From positions 9,312,907 through 9,376,906 of the forward strand of contig NC_053118.1 of assembly GCF_010015445.1 (NCBI RefSeq): a DNA stretch of 64,000 nucleotides, written 5' to 3'. The position numbers and the translations under genes are program-made. Each line of letters opens with the position of its first letter. Position 1 is the first letter of the stretch. This stretch comes from Perca fluviatilis (taxonomy: Eukaryota > Chordata > Actinopteri > Perciformes > Percidae). Of the stretch, positions 42,056-53,671 are shown in pieces. The notes under the pieces were generated by a model, which saw only the letters and a program-made list of their open reading frames with translations, ran no database searches and was not told where the DNA came from.

Positions 42056-42058
<3 letters not shown>

Positions 42059-42087
<29 letters not shown>
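42059..42087. repeat. (GT)n microsatellite
   Basis: About 14 uninterrupted GT units. Confidence 0.95.
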
Positions 42088-43203
42088 GCCTCATCTTAGG
42101 TCTATTGAGAATTGGTGTCAGTTTGTCAGTCTATATGCACATAATCATCTGCTAGCATTATTGTTATTGCCACACAGGTAATTGAAGCAATTTGTGTAAA
42201 ACGGTGCAACACATTTGGTCCAGACTGATGACTCAGATGAGGCTGAATAGCTAGTGGAGGGAAGGAGAGTTCTACTGAGCATGCAGAGCCCTTATTTCTC
42301 CTTCTCTTTACATGTCTGAAGCATCATTATCCAGTTCCTCTACACTGTGGACCCGATTTCAACCTTTTTATCATGGATTATCATGTGAAAAGCCACTATT
42401 TCTCATCAGGCAGGCTCCTCAATTGGGAACAGATGTTTTCCCCTCCCTAGGAAATGATTCGCTCCTTAGTGACAGAGGGTGGCGGCCCCTGCTTTATTAC
42501 TCACATAAAAAGCCTCTTAAACGACAGCATTCAGAGGAAATATAGGCCTATATTCATTCTTTAAATTTGGGGCCAAGTGGTATAGAAATAATTACATGGA
42601 GTGAGTGAGCCTCTGGCTGTGAAAGTGTCTTCAGTCAAATGCCAGCAGGGCTGAATAATATCTATTCAAGAAACAATATATGAAGCCACATGGCCCCAGG
42701 TATAATGACTATTCAACACACATATGTAGAGTACATTTTAGTTACATGAATAGCTCAAAACAAACCGCTACTGTTTCTGTGTGTCTTCAGACAGACCATA
42801 CTGGTTCTAAAGCATTACACCATCATTTATTGGACTATATGATTCTTCAGGCTTAGGCTGTCAATCACAAATTGATTGACTCTTTTAACAGAGCCAAAAT
42901 GAAACTGGAAAATATCTTCCGCAAGTCAGAAATCCTAAATTTAAAATCCTTAATTAGAAGTATAAGGCAAACTACAAAAACATCCTGCCGTATGACATAC
43001 GGCAACCTTGCTCAACATTCCGTGGTTCACTCAATTGGTCTTTAAATAACAAAAATACAAAGCTGTATAAATACATTTTTGGCCAATTAGGGGAGTGAAA
43101 CTATATTGAGAGAACAATTTCTGACAGATTTGATCACAACAGTTATTGATATCTATATCACATCCAGCAGACCAGTGTTACACAAGGTATCTAGATCATT
43201 TCC

Positions 43204-43665
43204 TTAAAGGGTGACTTCGTTTTTACTTTTTTACTTAACTTCTAGACATTGGTCCAGTATTAAGCAAGATCGCTGCAGTCAGCAGTCAGAGAAAGAAGCT
43301 ACAATGTAAGTTATTGGGCAATTGCGCACCTTCAATTTACGTCCACAAAATTACTTGTTTTGCCATTGACAGGCTCAAATTATTGTTCCAAGTGTCAGAC
43401 AACATCATGGATAGGATGTCTAAGGAGGTTGACCTTTCTGTTACAGAGTAAGATCCTTTTTTAAATATTAAAACATCCACGAAATTGCAATAGCTAAAGC
43501 CACTAGACTCAGCTAGTGGACCAATTGAAAATGCACATTTGCCCCATAGGATTACATTGCAGCCTGGTTCGCGGCTGCTGGTCACAGCGTTCTTGCTCAA
43601 TACTGGACCAATTTCAAAGATTGTTGTTCCCATCAGTCACTTAGATACAAAAACAAAGTAGCCTA
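43204..43665. mobile_element. TTAA-flanked MITE family X, copy 1
   Basis: Starts TTAA-AGGGTGACTTCG. Shares ATTGGTCCAGTATTAAGCAA, AGCTACAATGTAAGTTATTG and GTCTAAGGAGGTTGACCTTT with copies at 47752 and 51739. The right part (43565-43640) contains the inverted CTTGCTCAATACTGGACCAA, so the copy folds back on itself. Confidence 0.65.
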
Positions 43666-43784
43666 CTCATAATTCAGAAAAAATTTCCCTGTGAGTGATA
43701 TACTATTATATAATATATTATCGGATTATTATTACTGATGCATTAATATGTATTTTAAATTCGGTGGATTAATGAGGACTATTG

Positions 43785-44030
43785 TTGACTCTTCCTCAGA
43801 TCTCTGCAGGGTAAATCCAGACAGCTAGCTAAACTATCTGTCCAATCGGAGTTTTCTCACACGCGACTATTTAGCAGCGGCTCTGTGCGGAGTTTAGCAC
43901 CGCCCATGACGATTCTGATTGGTTTAAAGAAATGCCATTAAACCAAAGAACGTTTTCCTCCCATCCCTGATTGCTATGTGGACTAGCATAGCCTCCTTCA
44001 GCGCGCTTTGGAGGAGGGTCTGGCAAAGCT
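43785..44030. repeat. MITE family A copy
   Basis: AGATCTCTGCAGGGTAAATC, CTAAACTATCTGTCCAATCG, GGTTTAAAGAAATGCC and the terminal GGAGGAGGGTCTGGC. Nearly full length. Confidence 0.7.
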
Positions 44031-44099
44031 AGACTAGCCAGGAAGCGATGTCAGGACTTCAACTGTCCATAAAAGGACCCTAGACTACTAACCACTTAA

Positions 44100-44700
44100 C
44101 TAGGGCTGCACCTGACTCAGAATTTTGTCAGTTTAATCGGATTTAAACGCTCCCCGATTAAAGGCCAGGCGATCAATGTGTGGTAACCATGGGGATTCTG
44201 TGCACTACTGTATCCCTGCCGTACAACTGAATGAGATTAGCTGACTGTGGTATCACATATCCCTAATCACAGGTCGATTTATAAGAAATGGTGGTGATCC
44301 TAGTCTTTCCTAACCACGGACTGCTATTGTTGATGGCTAAAGTTAGCTAAATTAGCATAGTCATCGTTACGGACGATAACCTGATGAATCCGGTCTCGTG
44401 CCGATGCTCTGACAAGCAAAAGCCCCGCTGTCCATGTTCTGATAACTGTTTAGAAAACATTTTTTTATATTTTAGGGAACTCACAAACAAGCAAGAATCA
44501 GTCTCTCGTTCATTGACTTGCGCTGTGTGTCGCTCGCGTGGGGAGAAGTTCAACACATTTCAACTCTTGCAGCGGGCGTGTGCGTGTTCAAGTGCAAGTC
44601 GCCTGTCAAAATGCTCGCGCCTCCCTACCTGCCTGCTCGCCTCTCCTTGAAAAGAATTACGAGGCATGACAATAGCTCCCCATGTGAAAAGCCCTTAACA
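44100..44700. repeat. hAT-like interspersed repeat (tentative)
   Basis: Begins TAGGGCTGCACCTGACTCAG. The downstream frames on both strands are open but show no transposase motif. I recall this opening from fish repeats; ends not defined. Confidence 0.35.
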
Positions 44701-46267
44701 CTTAAGTATAGTCTGGTGCTGTTACTCCAGTGATTTAGCATGTCAATAAAATTGGAGGACTTGCAAGTGACAGATTAAAAAGCGAGAACGGTCAACAGCA
44801 TAAATCGAGATATCCCGACTTTTAAGATGGGTCAAGCACCAAATCCACTGGATCCTACATGTCCCATAATGCAACTGCACGCTGCCTTTCATTAAACCCT
44901 CTCTGCCTAATAAATGCCCATGATTTTCAAACTCAACACCCATATATATACATTCTTCGACGATGTATGACATTAGACAATTAGGAAGACAACACAAGAT
45001 TTAATAATGATGCTTAATTGATGCCAATTGTAATAGTTGTGGGGGGATGGGGTTACTGCTTATTTTGACACTGTACAGCTCCACATGTTTATTATTTATT
45101 TATTTTTTGATTATATGGTCAAACTATTGACCTTTAAACTGTCCGGTCACTGAATATACAAATTATTTGTATATGATATATATTTTATATTAGTACTGTA
45201 TATTGAATAATTATCAATGAGATATTATCTTCGTATAACTTTTGGAAATTTCTTTTAAATTATTTTTGATACATGCAAGTTAAACGGTTTTATTTCATTT
45301 TGTGGGGGGGTTTATTATAATTATTATTTTTCAATTGTCGGTGTATATCAGTGTATCTCACTCACTCGGTTGACTGACCTCGGCTCTCTGAGTTTCGGAT
45401 TAGCGAAGATCTCACCAAACTTGTTTTCCCAATATGTTAATTTGTGCTTGTGCTACTGCTGTCAAAATTCAAATCAGTCCACCATGAACAAAACATGTTG
45501 CTCCAAACTGCGAATGATTCCTCTCAGCAGACAACACATCTAATGGACTGGGGGTGTGTGTGTGTGTGTGTGGGGGTACTGAGCCTTTTCCTCCCCAGCA
45601 GGCTCATTATTCATTTTCAAAAACTTTCAAAAAAAGAAACAACATTTTTAGAATGATATTGCTTTCGCTCTCCCCATCAATCAATGGTTATCAAACCAGC
45701 GTTTTCTCCCCCTCTCGGCTCAAATATTGTTTAATCAATGTAACGTCACAGGACAGAGAGGCTCGAGCTGCACTGGGTGCTGCAGATGAAACCGGTTAGT
45801 ATTTGCATTGTAGTGCTTGGGGTACAATATGATTTATGGAATGTAGCCTGGGCACGGCACAGTGTTGGAAATGTCTTCTCTCATTTAAAGACAAACCTCA
45901 AAAACAAACAATACGTGATTGCCACTTACTTCTGTTTGAGGGACTGAAAACAGATTTTCATCGGGAACGGGTTTCTCATTAGCATAGAAATGAATATGAT
46001 GACAGATAATGAATATATGCCTCTTGATGCTTCACAGCCATCCCAGAATGATCAAGTATACAGGCAGGGGGGGAAAAAAAGATTGCACTTTTTTTTTTTT
46101 TTGTTTGTTGCCAAAGTGGATGTGTGAATATTAGCATACTGTGAAGGAGAGAGAAAAAGAGTGGTTCTTTTGAAAGCAGGCAGAGTGGTGAGAGTAGAGG
46201 ACAGAGTCAAGGTTAGCTTTAGATAGAGAACAGCCTCCCTGTAACTCTCCAACCAATCCCTATCTAT

Positions 46268-46305
<38 letters not shown>

Positions 46306-47354
46306 GTCACGCCTGCCCAGCTCTTTGGCCGTGGAATGAGGTGTCACATTTGGTTGCCTGGGGTAAGATAAGCTCATTATTAGTTTCTAGCCTGCAGATA
46401 AACTGACAGAAACAGATTCCCGAATATGCAGTTAATTCTGTCCAATCAGCATGCTACATGTGTTGTTAGCATTTGATTCAGTGGGAATGAAAAATCACTC
46501 TTATTATTTTCATTTTTTTTTCTTCCATTGTGCATTAATGTAGTCATAAAGGAGAGATCAGGTTCAATGATAAATACACCTTACCTGGTTCAAAATTAAA
46601 CTGCACTGGCAGAGCTGAATGGCTCAAACACACACACAGCACATTGTGCTGAATACACAGCTCAGGACTGAGTAAATGGTTTGCTTTTGTATCAAGGATA
46701 ATGGACTCAGTGAACTATTCAGCAGCATCTTCATACTGCTGTACTGCTGTCCTCTGGTTTTTAACATTTCAAAAGCAGCCCAAAAAGTCAACAAGGCAAT
46801 TCAAATGGCAGTGTGAATCCTGCAAAACATTAACATACCAAACGTGTAGTGTCTGTGGTCTTAAACAGCAGTTATATTTACAGTATGTCCTCCACATTCT
46901 GTTGGAAAACTAAAAAACGTTATCCTGTGTTTTTATTTTGACACCCGGGAAAACATTACATTTCACAAAAATGAATTTGCATACTGTAAAAAGTTAACAC
47001 AAAAACAAAACAAAAAAACACGTATAATTTCACAAAAATGGAAATGTAAAACATAGAAAAAGTACTGTGTGCCTGAATTTAGGATGATTAGATTACTGTA
47101 ACTGACTGTAAGAGATGCCATTATTACACAGGTGAACAGCAAACGGGAGATGATTGCTGTGAAACAAAGTAAGTTCAGAGGGGCAGTGTAACATACTTCT
47201 TGCAGCTTGTGTGTTAGCGCCATCCTGTAGGACTACAATCAATGTTGGAAATAATAATAACAGATTCAGATTTTCTTTTTCATTTAATGTAGCGCATTAC
47301 TTTCAACAGATCTCATTAGTAGGTGTCCTATATCACTTTCTTTCTTTTTTTCCT
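44701..47354. other. non-coding, no gene seen
   Basis: AT-rich, with a GT tract at 45552-45571 and the CA tract at 46270-46302. No exon recognised. Confidence 0.5.
46270..46302. repeat. (CA)n microsatellite
   Basis: About 16 CA units; it produces a spurious Cys-Val frame on the minus strand. Confidence 0.95.
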
Positions 47355-47480
47355 TTGGGGGCCATTTTTATGCCTTTTATTTTTATAGGACAGCTGAAGA
47401 CATGAAAGGGGAGAGAGAGGGGGAATGACATACAGCAAAGGGCCGCGCGCTCTACCAAGTGGCTACCCAGGCGCCCCCTA
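47355..47480 (-). repeat. tRNA-derived SINE (third family)
   Basis: On the minus strand GGTAGCCACTTGGTAGAGCG (A-box-like, as in tRNA-Lys-type heads) precedes GGCCCTTTGCTGTATGTCAT, then CTCTCTCCCCTTTCATGTC. The B box is missing. A related tail is near 27400-27480. Confidence 0.55.
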
Positions 47481-47574
47481 TTTAACTTTCTAATGGACCA
47501 ATCAGAATTGATTATTCACCCAGACCAAGGGTTTTTTGGCACTGTTTTGAGTGGTTTGAGAAAAGAAAGGTCAA

Positions 47575-47665
47575 TCTCCTTAGAAATCCTTTCCATAACG
47601 TTGTCAGACACTTAGAATATTAATCTGAACGAGCACTCTTGTGAAGGTAAATACAAGCTGGACAA
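47575..47665. repeat. inverted partial copy of MITE family X
   Basis: GGTCAATCTCCTTAGAAATC, CGTTGTCAGACACTTAGAAT and GTGAAGGTAAATACAAGCTG are the reverse complement of the right half of the copy at 47752-48077, lying 90 bp upstream of it. Confidence 0.7.
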
Positions 47666-47751
47666 TTGTAGTTACTGCTGCCTTTGAAAGCAGCAACTAT
47701 GCTGCATTCTGAGTGCTCTCTGCCTCTTTATGAGAAATGTAAAAAGTTGTC

Positions 47752-48077
47752 TTAAAGGGTAACTACTGTTTTTTTCAAGCGTAGCCCTATTTTCCTATGT
47801 TTTTGTGTCTAAGTGACTGATGGGAACAACAATCCTTGAAATTAGTCCAGTATTAAGCAAAAACACTGCAGTTGGCAGCAGGGAAACAAGCTACAATGTA
47901 AGTTAATAGGGCAATTGTCCAGCTTGTATTTACCTTCACAAAAGTGCTTGTTTTGCCACGGACAGGCTCCGATTAATATTCTAAGTGTCTGACAGCATTA
48001 TGGAAAGGATCCCTTCAAAGATAGACTTCTTAAACCTATTTTTCTGGTTGAAAAAAAAAACGGTAGTTAGCCTTTAA
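47752..48077. mobile_element. TTAA-flanked MITE family X, copy 2 (complete)
   Basis: TTAA at both ends (47752-47755, 48074-48077). TIRs AGGGTAACTACTGTTTTTTT and, inverted, AGGCTAACTACCGTTTTTTT. Body with CTAAGTGACTGATGGGAACA. TTAA duplication is characteristic of piggyBac-type elements. Confidence 0.75.
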
Positions 48078-48270
48078 CATACTGCACTGCATATATTATA
48101 CTTCTAACATCGTCACGCACTACAGCCAACAACTAGGAACCGCCAGTGCGGCAACAAGGACATGATCCCTCAACGGCATCAGGCAACATTGTCAATTGTT
48201 TTTGATAGAGCACCTATCCAAGGTTGAAGAACAAATGCTGGAAATTGAACAAAAGTCATCTTCGTTTTCT
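48078..48270. other. non-coding spacer
   Basis: Nothing recognised. Confidence 0.5.
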
Positions 48271-48800
48271 TTAAAAGGTCCCATGGCATGAAAATTTCAC
48301 TTTATGAGGTTTTTTAACATTAATATGCGTTCCCCCAGCCTGCCTACGGTCCCCCAGTGGCTAGAAATTGCGACAGGTGTAAACTGAGCCCTGGGTGTCC
48401 TGCTCTGCCTTTGAGAAAATGAAAGCTCAGATGGGCCGATCTGGAATCTTCTCCTTATGAGGTCATAAGGAGCAAGGTTACCTCCTCTTTCTCTGCTTCT
48501 CGCCCAGAGAATTTGGCCCACCCATGAGAAAGAGAGACATCATGGCTTTCAAACGAGAAAAGTGGCAGTTGGTCAAGGCCACACCCCCACCCTCCACCTT
48601 GCCCCCCCTCTCTCTCCTCCTCAATAGCTAAAGACACAGAAATGGCACATCCTAAGGAAAGCTCATTGTGGGACTGGCTCTAGTGGCTGTAATTCTGCAC
48701 CAAGTCTGAATTATGGCAAAGAGAATTTAGATACAGTACTAGGGGACCACTAAGGTCTATATAAAAGCATCCAAAGAGCACCATGTCATGGGACCTTTAA
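48271..48800. mobile_element. TTAA-flanked MITE, family Y (piggyBac-like)
   Basis: TTAA at 48271-48274 and 48797-48800. TIRs AAGGTCCCATGGCATG and, inverted, AGGTCCCATGACATG. The interior has CTTATGAGGTCATAAGGAGC, which is itself self-complementary, and CATCCTAAGGAAAGCTCATT. No transposase. Confidence 0.8.
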
Positions 48801-50428
48801 AACTTCTAAATAGAGAATTAACCTTACTGTACCATGTAACTGTGATTTGTGAGCTGTGATTTCTGACTCAGCCTGGATGGTACTTCATCAGCGTCACTCT
48901 ACTGCTCAAAGCTAAATAAAATAGAAACAGCTTAAAAATAATCTTGGGAGCAGGTGAACAAGTTGCTGAACAAGGTTGCGCAAGCACTATAGACTCTCAG
49001 CACAGAGAGAGCAAAAATAGGACAACCACATTATGCTCCCATTTTGTATCTATTTGCATACAGATGATACCTACATATGTCACAACAAGGAACAGTCTGC
49101 TTAATTATGCTAGGTCTGTTTACACTGCTTTAAAAGGGTCAGTGTCTAACAAGCTCATACTGAAGTATAATAGTATAATGGTATAATATATACTTGGCTA
49201 TATCCACCAGGACAATAAAAACAAGCACTATGCTCTATGCTTTGGGATTGTTAAATGGTGTATGTGGTTGGCTCCATCACATTGACTGTAGCTGTGTTGG
49301 CACTGGAGCACAATGAAGCAGATCCCAGTAAAGATTACATATGGATGTATTGGCCTTAACTCCCACTGTGACAGCTTCTGCTCTCTCACAGGCTCTGGGA
49401 GAAGCACAGTGTCGACACATCGAGACTCCCTCAAAAACAGCATCGAACACACAGCTATGACTGCCTCTACCTATCACGTACTGTATGCCTCCCTCATGTC
49501 AAGGATAGTGAGACAGGTGGGTGGGGGTGGGGTGATACACATCGTGTCTCTACGATTGGCCTGAAAATTGTAGTTGACGGCTGGCAGGAAAAACAGACAA
49601 AAGGCAATCGTTTTAAGTCGGATTTGGTAATTATGCATAGTGACTAATTTACATCTGAGCATTTTAGTGTATCCGATAGACAGCCATCTCCTTACTCCTT
49701 ACTCTTTGTTGTGTTCAATGTTCTATGTTTCTGCAGAACAGGAACCTGCTGGAAACCAGTTTTTAAACTGAGTCAGGCCCGTTTATATTGTAACTTAATT
49801 GTTGCTTTTAAATTTTCCTGTATAATAAATGAAATGAAATGAAAAATGACTCCATCTCCTCCACTTGATTTATAATTCTGAATGTAAAATACAGAAGACA
49901 GTGGATGAGTGTACAAACTTTAAAGAAAAAAATTTAAAGGGTAATTAAAGTATTTCAAAAGTAAAGTATGTTTCACACCACACTGTTTGCTCTGGTCCGA
50001 ATCAGTTGATGAGTTGCTGAAAGGAACCAAAATGCAGCAACACATGTCACGGGACAACATTCACATCATTGGCCAGATGTGTCTTTGAATGTATTTCCTA
50101 ACTGCTCTTCTATTGGTCACAATATAACATGCCTGGTCCTACTATGGAGAGACAACTGCGTTCAAAATCTGCTTATTAGGATAAACCCCTTGAGACGTAT
50201 CATCCTGTTGTCGAAGGGGTCCCAACATATAGCACAATCACTACATAACAATGTGTTACAGACAGAGAAAAATAATAAAAATAAATAATAGAAATACAAT
50301 TATCAATGCGACAACGAACCACATACAAAACATTACAACCACTAAGTGGCCAAAATGGCCAGTAATAGATAAACAGTAGATCACTAACTTCAAAAGGGGA
50401 AAAACAGTAGGTATGAAAAGTGACAGCT
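48801..50428. other. non-coding, no gene seen
   Basis: A short GGGTGGGGGTGGGG at 49520-49533. No exon or RNA gene recognised. Confidence 0.5.
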
Positions 50429-50644
50429 TCATTGATAATAACAGCAGTCCATCTTAAAGTGAGAAGACAGGGAATGCTTAAACAAACAAAGAATTGGAAT
50501 GGATCTTATTTCTACGGGTAAATTATTCCAATCTGCTGGGGCTTCAAACTTAACTCTTCTCCCAATTGTTTTCTTAACGACTCTACTGCGATTCAACTGA
50601 ACCAAATAATGTGGGTGTGAAAGCCCCCCTAAGAGGCTAAGCAA
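50429..50644 (-). pseudogene. LINE ORF2-like C-terminal fragment
   Basis: Minus-strand frame of 71 codons whose second half, KFEAPADWNNLPVEIRSIPI followed by FKHSLSSHF, matches the conserved C-terminus of non-LTR reverse transcriptase proteins (AP-x-WN-x-LP-x-xIR, FK-x-x-LK-x-HF). It differs in sequence from the L2-type end at 15170-15379, so it belongs to another LINE. RT itself is not present; a 5'-truncated insertion is likely. Confidence 0.55.
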
Positions 50645-51738
50645 TCGTGTTGGCTAAAAATTGTGAAAAACAATCTTTGAAATTGGTCGAGAACGCTGTA
50701 TCCTAATCCTAAGTGTGTTAACATTCTTCCCCACAGAGATATACCTTTTTGTTAAAGAGTTAGATCCTTGTTTGATCAACCAGTAACAACCCCAAAATCG
50801 CCATCTCCAAACTCACCAGACTCCATTTAGAGCATTCAAGTGAAATTCTTAAAAGTTTGATGAATACACAAAGATTGGTATACATTCTGAAAAATTAGGA
50901 GAGAAATAATACCTTAACTACTAAGCCTTGCCAATGATGGCTGTGAGAAATGACAAAGATCTAAATTATTTCATATAAAACCACTCTTTACTCTAGCCAG
51001 ATCCATACGGTGGCTTATTATTCTTTACAGACCGTCTTTCTTGTGTTTTAGAAAGAATTATTTCACTTTGCTTCTGACTCCCACACGCAGCTCGAACAAA
51101 AGCTAACAGGAGGCTGAGGTGTATTGATCAAATCCTCCTGAAGGGAAAGAAAAGAGAAACTTTTTGACATTTCGCAAAGAGGTTCAGTGAGTGGACCATT
51201 AAACATTCTTCTGTAAAGCATGACCCCTGTACCTTTAAGTTACATGATGAAGGATATACACTATTTTCTTCATTATTTCCCATCTTTCCTTGTTTTTTTT
51301 TCTCTCGTCCGCTCTGTGCTGCAGGTATAGTGACCTCTGACTTCTTGATTGCACCCGACTGTGAAGCTGATGTCAAAATAGGGCATCTCCCTGCAGGTGC
51401 TTTTGGCCAAAACAAAGGCAAAAGCACTCCTATTGGTGCAAGAATCATGAATGTTTCAAAGTAATGTTTTTGTTCATACAATAGTCTCCTCTCAGCACTG
51501 CTTCTTGCCTGTACGGCTGCACCTGATGAGCCACTGCAGAGTTTCTTTTATTTTTTTTTATTGCAGCTCATCTGAACTTTGCAGTTGAATAGAGTCTGCT
51601 GGAGAGTGCTGAACTCCCCTCATGCTGGGTAGACATTTTCACCTTGAATAGCTGCTATCCCTCCTCTCTCCCTCACAAATACACAAACAAGTCAACAACA
51701 GGACAAAAGCTTTAATGCCAAAAGGGGACAGGACATGG
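50645..51738. other. non-coding, no gene seen
   Basis: AT-rich, no recognised feature. Confidence 0.45.
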
Positions 51739-52160
51739 TTAAAGCGTAACTGCCGGGTTTTTTTTCCAACCTATTTTCCCATGTTTTTTGTGTCTAAGTG
51801 ACTGGTAGAAACCGCAATCTTTGACATTGGTCCAGTATTAAGCGAGATGGCTGCAGTCGGCAGCGGCGAAACAAGCTGCAATGCAAGTTAATAGGGCAAT
51901 TGTGCTGCTTTTATTTACCCTTCACAAAAGTGCTCGTTTTACCAGTGACAGGCTCAGATTGATATTTTAAGTGTCTGACAACATTATGGAAAGGATTTCT
52001 AAGGAGGTCGACCTTTCTGTTAAAGAGTAAGATCCTTTTTTTAAACTTAAAAAACATCTGCGAAATTGCGTTCGCTAACGCCACCAGACTCCATGTAAAT
52101 AAACAGTAATTTTAGCATCGTAAAATACACTTCATTCATAGTCGACATAAACTAAATAAA
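51739..52160. mobile_element. TTAA-flanked MITE family X, copy 3
   Basis: Starts TTAA-AGCGTAACTGCCGGG; body GTGTCTAAGTGACTGGTAGA, CATTGGTCCAGTATTAAGCG and TCTAAGGAGGTCGACCTTTC. The right TTAA end is not found. The element may extend to the palindrome at 52628, with two overlapping minus-strand frames between 52162 and 52672. Confidence 0.65.
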
Positions 52161-52161
52161 A

Positions 52162-52672
52162 CTATGAAAAGCCGCTTTGGATCGTATTTCCACTTTTCTG
52201 ACCATCACAACTCCAGTTGTGGTTGAAATAAAGCAACTTCTTTCTTCTTAAGAAGGCAGCCACTTTCTTAAAAAGAAATCCACTGGTTTGACTTGCAGCG
52301 CTGCGTGTTTGGTTTTGAGATGCGTTAGTTTCAGGCTTCCTCTTTCTCCATCGCGCTCCAAATGAATCCAAATCTGACGTAACCAGAGTCATATTTCTTT
52401 TTACTATTTTTCGCCGTTTGCTACTTTTGTTCGATGCTGTGAAGGCTTCACTGATGCTGACAGTGATGTTCACTGTCTTCCATTGCTGTTTCTACAGGGC
52501 TGCTAACAATTTTCTCCTCCTGATCCACACTTTTCTTCCGAATAATTCCTGTTTGGAGCCACGATTGCACGATTGTTTTTAAACTCATACTTTTAGCTTC
52601 CTCCGCTCCAGCCTGCTCCAGCCGCTCCAGCCTGCTACGTAGTTGGGTTTTGGCACGCGTGCCAAAACCCAA
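52162..52672 (-). other. overlapping minus-strand frames of unknown nature
   Basis: Two frames, 52448-52672 (begins MGFGTRAKTQLRSRLERLEQ) and 52162-52473 (with TSDLDSFGARWRKRKPE and ASQTSGFLFKKVAAFLRRKK), overlap by 26 bp in different phases. Both are basic and rich in S/K/E. They follow MITE family X and end at a palindrome. I recognise no domain. They may be one old frame with a shift. Confidence 0.3.
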
Positions 52673-52687
52673 CTACGTAGCAGGCTG
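52628..52687. repeat. 60-bp perfect palindrome without spacer
   Basis: Left arm 52628-52657 is the exact reverse complement of right arm 52658-52687, centred on GGCACGCGTGCC. Each arm includes CAGCCTGCTACGTAGTTGGG. Confidence 0.95.
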
Positions 52688-52885
52688 ATATTGAGCAAAA
52701 ACTAAACAAACTAAACTTATTTTAAACCTCATAACATTTATCTCATGATAACAGTATTTTCATTTCATTTGTCATAGTACTTTGATAGTATTATACATTT
52801 TTAAATTAACTGTATTTCATTTTGTAAAAAAAAAGGTGATTCCCCCCGCATACCACTAGAGGGAGCCTGCATACCACCAGTGGTA
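52688..52885. other. non-coding spacer
   Basis: AT-rich; nothing recognised. Confidence 0.5.
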
Positions 52886-53160
52886 TGTCTCGCATTGCCA
52901 GACCTTCCTCCACAGCGCTGCGGAAGAGGGTCTGGCTAGTCCACACAGCATTCTTTGATGGATGTCTTTAAACCAAGCACAATCATCTTGGGTGGTGCTA
53001 AGCTCCCTGCAGGGAGGGGAAGGAACTTGTTTTGGTGTAACAATGTGGAACATTCAAAGGTCGTTTTAGTCGTGCAACAGAAAACTCAGATTGGACAGAT
53101 AGTCTAGCTAGCTGTCTGGATTTACCCTGCAGAGATCTGAGGAGCAGCTAACCATAGTCC
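52886..53160. repeat. MITE family A, near-complete copy
   Basis: GTCTCGCATTGCCAGACCTT and GAAGAGGGTCTGGCTAGTCC (terminal hairpin), then AAGGAACTTGTTTTGGTGTA, CAGATTGGACAGATAGTCTA and TTTACCCTGCAGAGATCTGA. Best copy for deriving a consensus. Confidence 0.75.
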
Positions 53161-53251
53161 TCATAACAACATCGCCGCAGTCAAGATGTGTAAAAGAAGT
53201 AGGCCTAAATAAACCATCTACACCTGTCAACGTTAAGAGCTTGGCAAAGCT

Positions 53252-53671
53252 TTGAAGAAGCATCCAAATCACTGTTTTGTCAATTATTTAATGACTGGTT
53301 TGGTGCAAGGTTTTCTGGCTGGCTTATGTTTTCTTCCTAAAGTATCCCTCATCTGCATAATCTCTGAACCTGCAATGGAGTCCTCGTGCAAGGCAAGACG
53401 ACCCCTATTCCTGACCGACAAAGGAAAAGTCATGTCACGGTCATGGTTCATAGCCCGCCTTCGTCTCCTTTGCAAAGGATTTGGACTCCCTCCTTAGTTG
53501 TACACATCCCACTCCTTCCGCATCGGTGCAGCTACTGCTGCAGCATCCTTGGTCCCAGCATCCACTCTAAAAGCAATGGGTCGCTGGTCTTCAGCAGCCT
53601 ACGAACGTCACGTTCGTCCGGGCATTGGTGAGATAATCTCAGCTCAAAAGGCTATGAGCGCTAACATCTAA
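53252..53671 (+). pseudogene. DIRS/Ngaro-like relic: RT start fused to tyrosine recombinase end
   Basis: One frame of 139 sense codons broken by a single TAG at 53495-53497. The first 30 residues (HPNHCFVNYLMTGLVQGFLA, then CFLPKVSL) resemble the start of the DIRS-order reverse transcriptase. After an abrupt change the frame reads a tyrosine recombinase C-terminus: LFLTDKGKVMSRSWF, then HSFRIGAATAAAS, GRWSSAAYERHVR and a stop. The catalytic H-x-x-R (53510-53521), the tryptophan of GRW and the nucleophilic tyrosine (TAC at 53600) are all readable. Such recombinases integrate circular cDNA instead of a DDE integrase. Most of RT, RNase H and the recombinase N-terminus is missing, so this is an internally deleted, inactive copy. 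Confidence 0.68.

Larger units (their letters stand above)
41341..43200. other. non-coding with microsatellites
   Basis: AT tract 41670-41698 and GT tract 42059-42087; otherwise no feature recognised. Confidence 0.5.

Noticed and set aside
42312..42545. 77-codon plus-strand frame
   Set aside because: Short, no motif, in unremarkable non-coding DNA.
46052..46300. Cys-Val-rich minus-strand frame
   Set aside because: Translation of the CA microsatellite.
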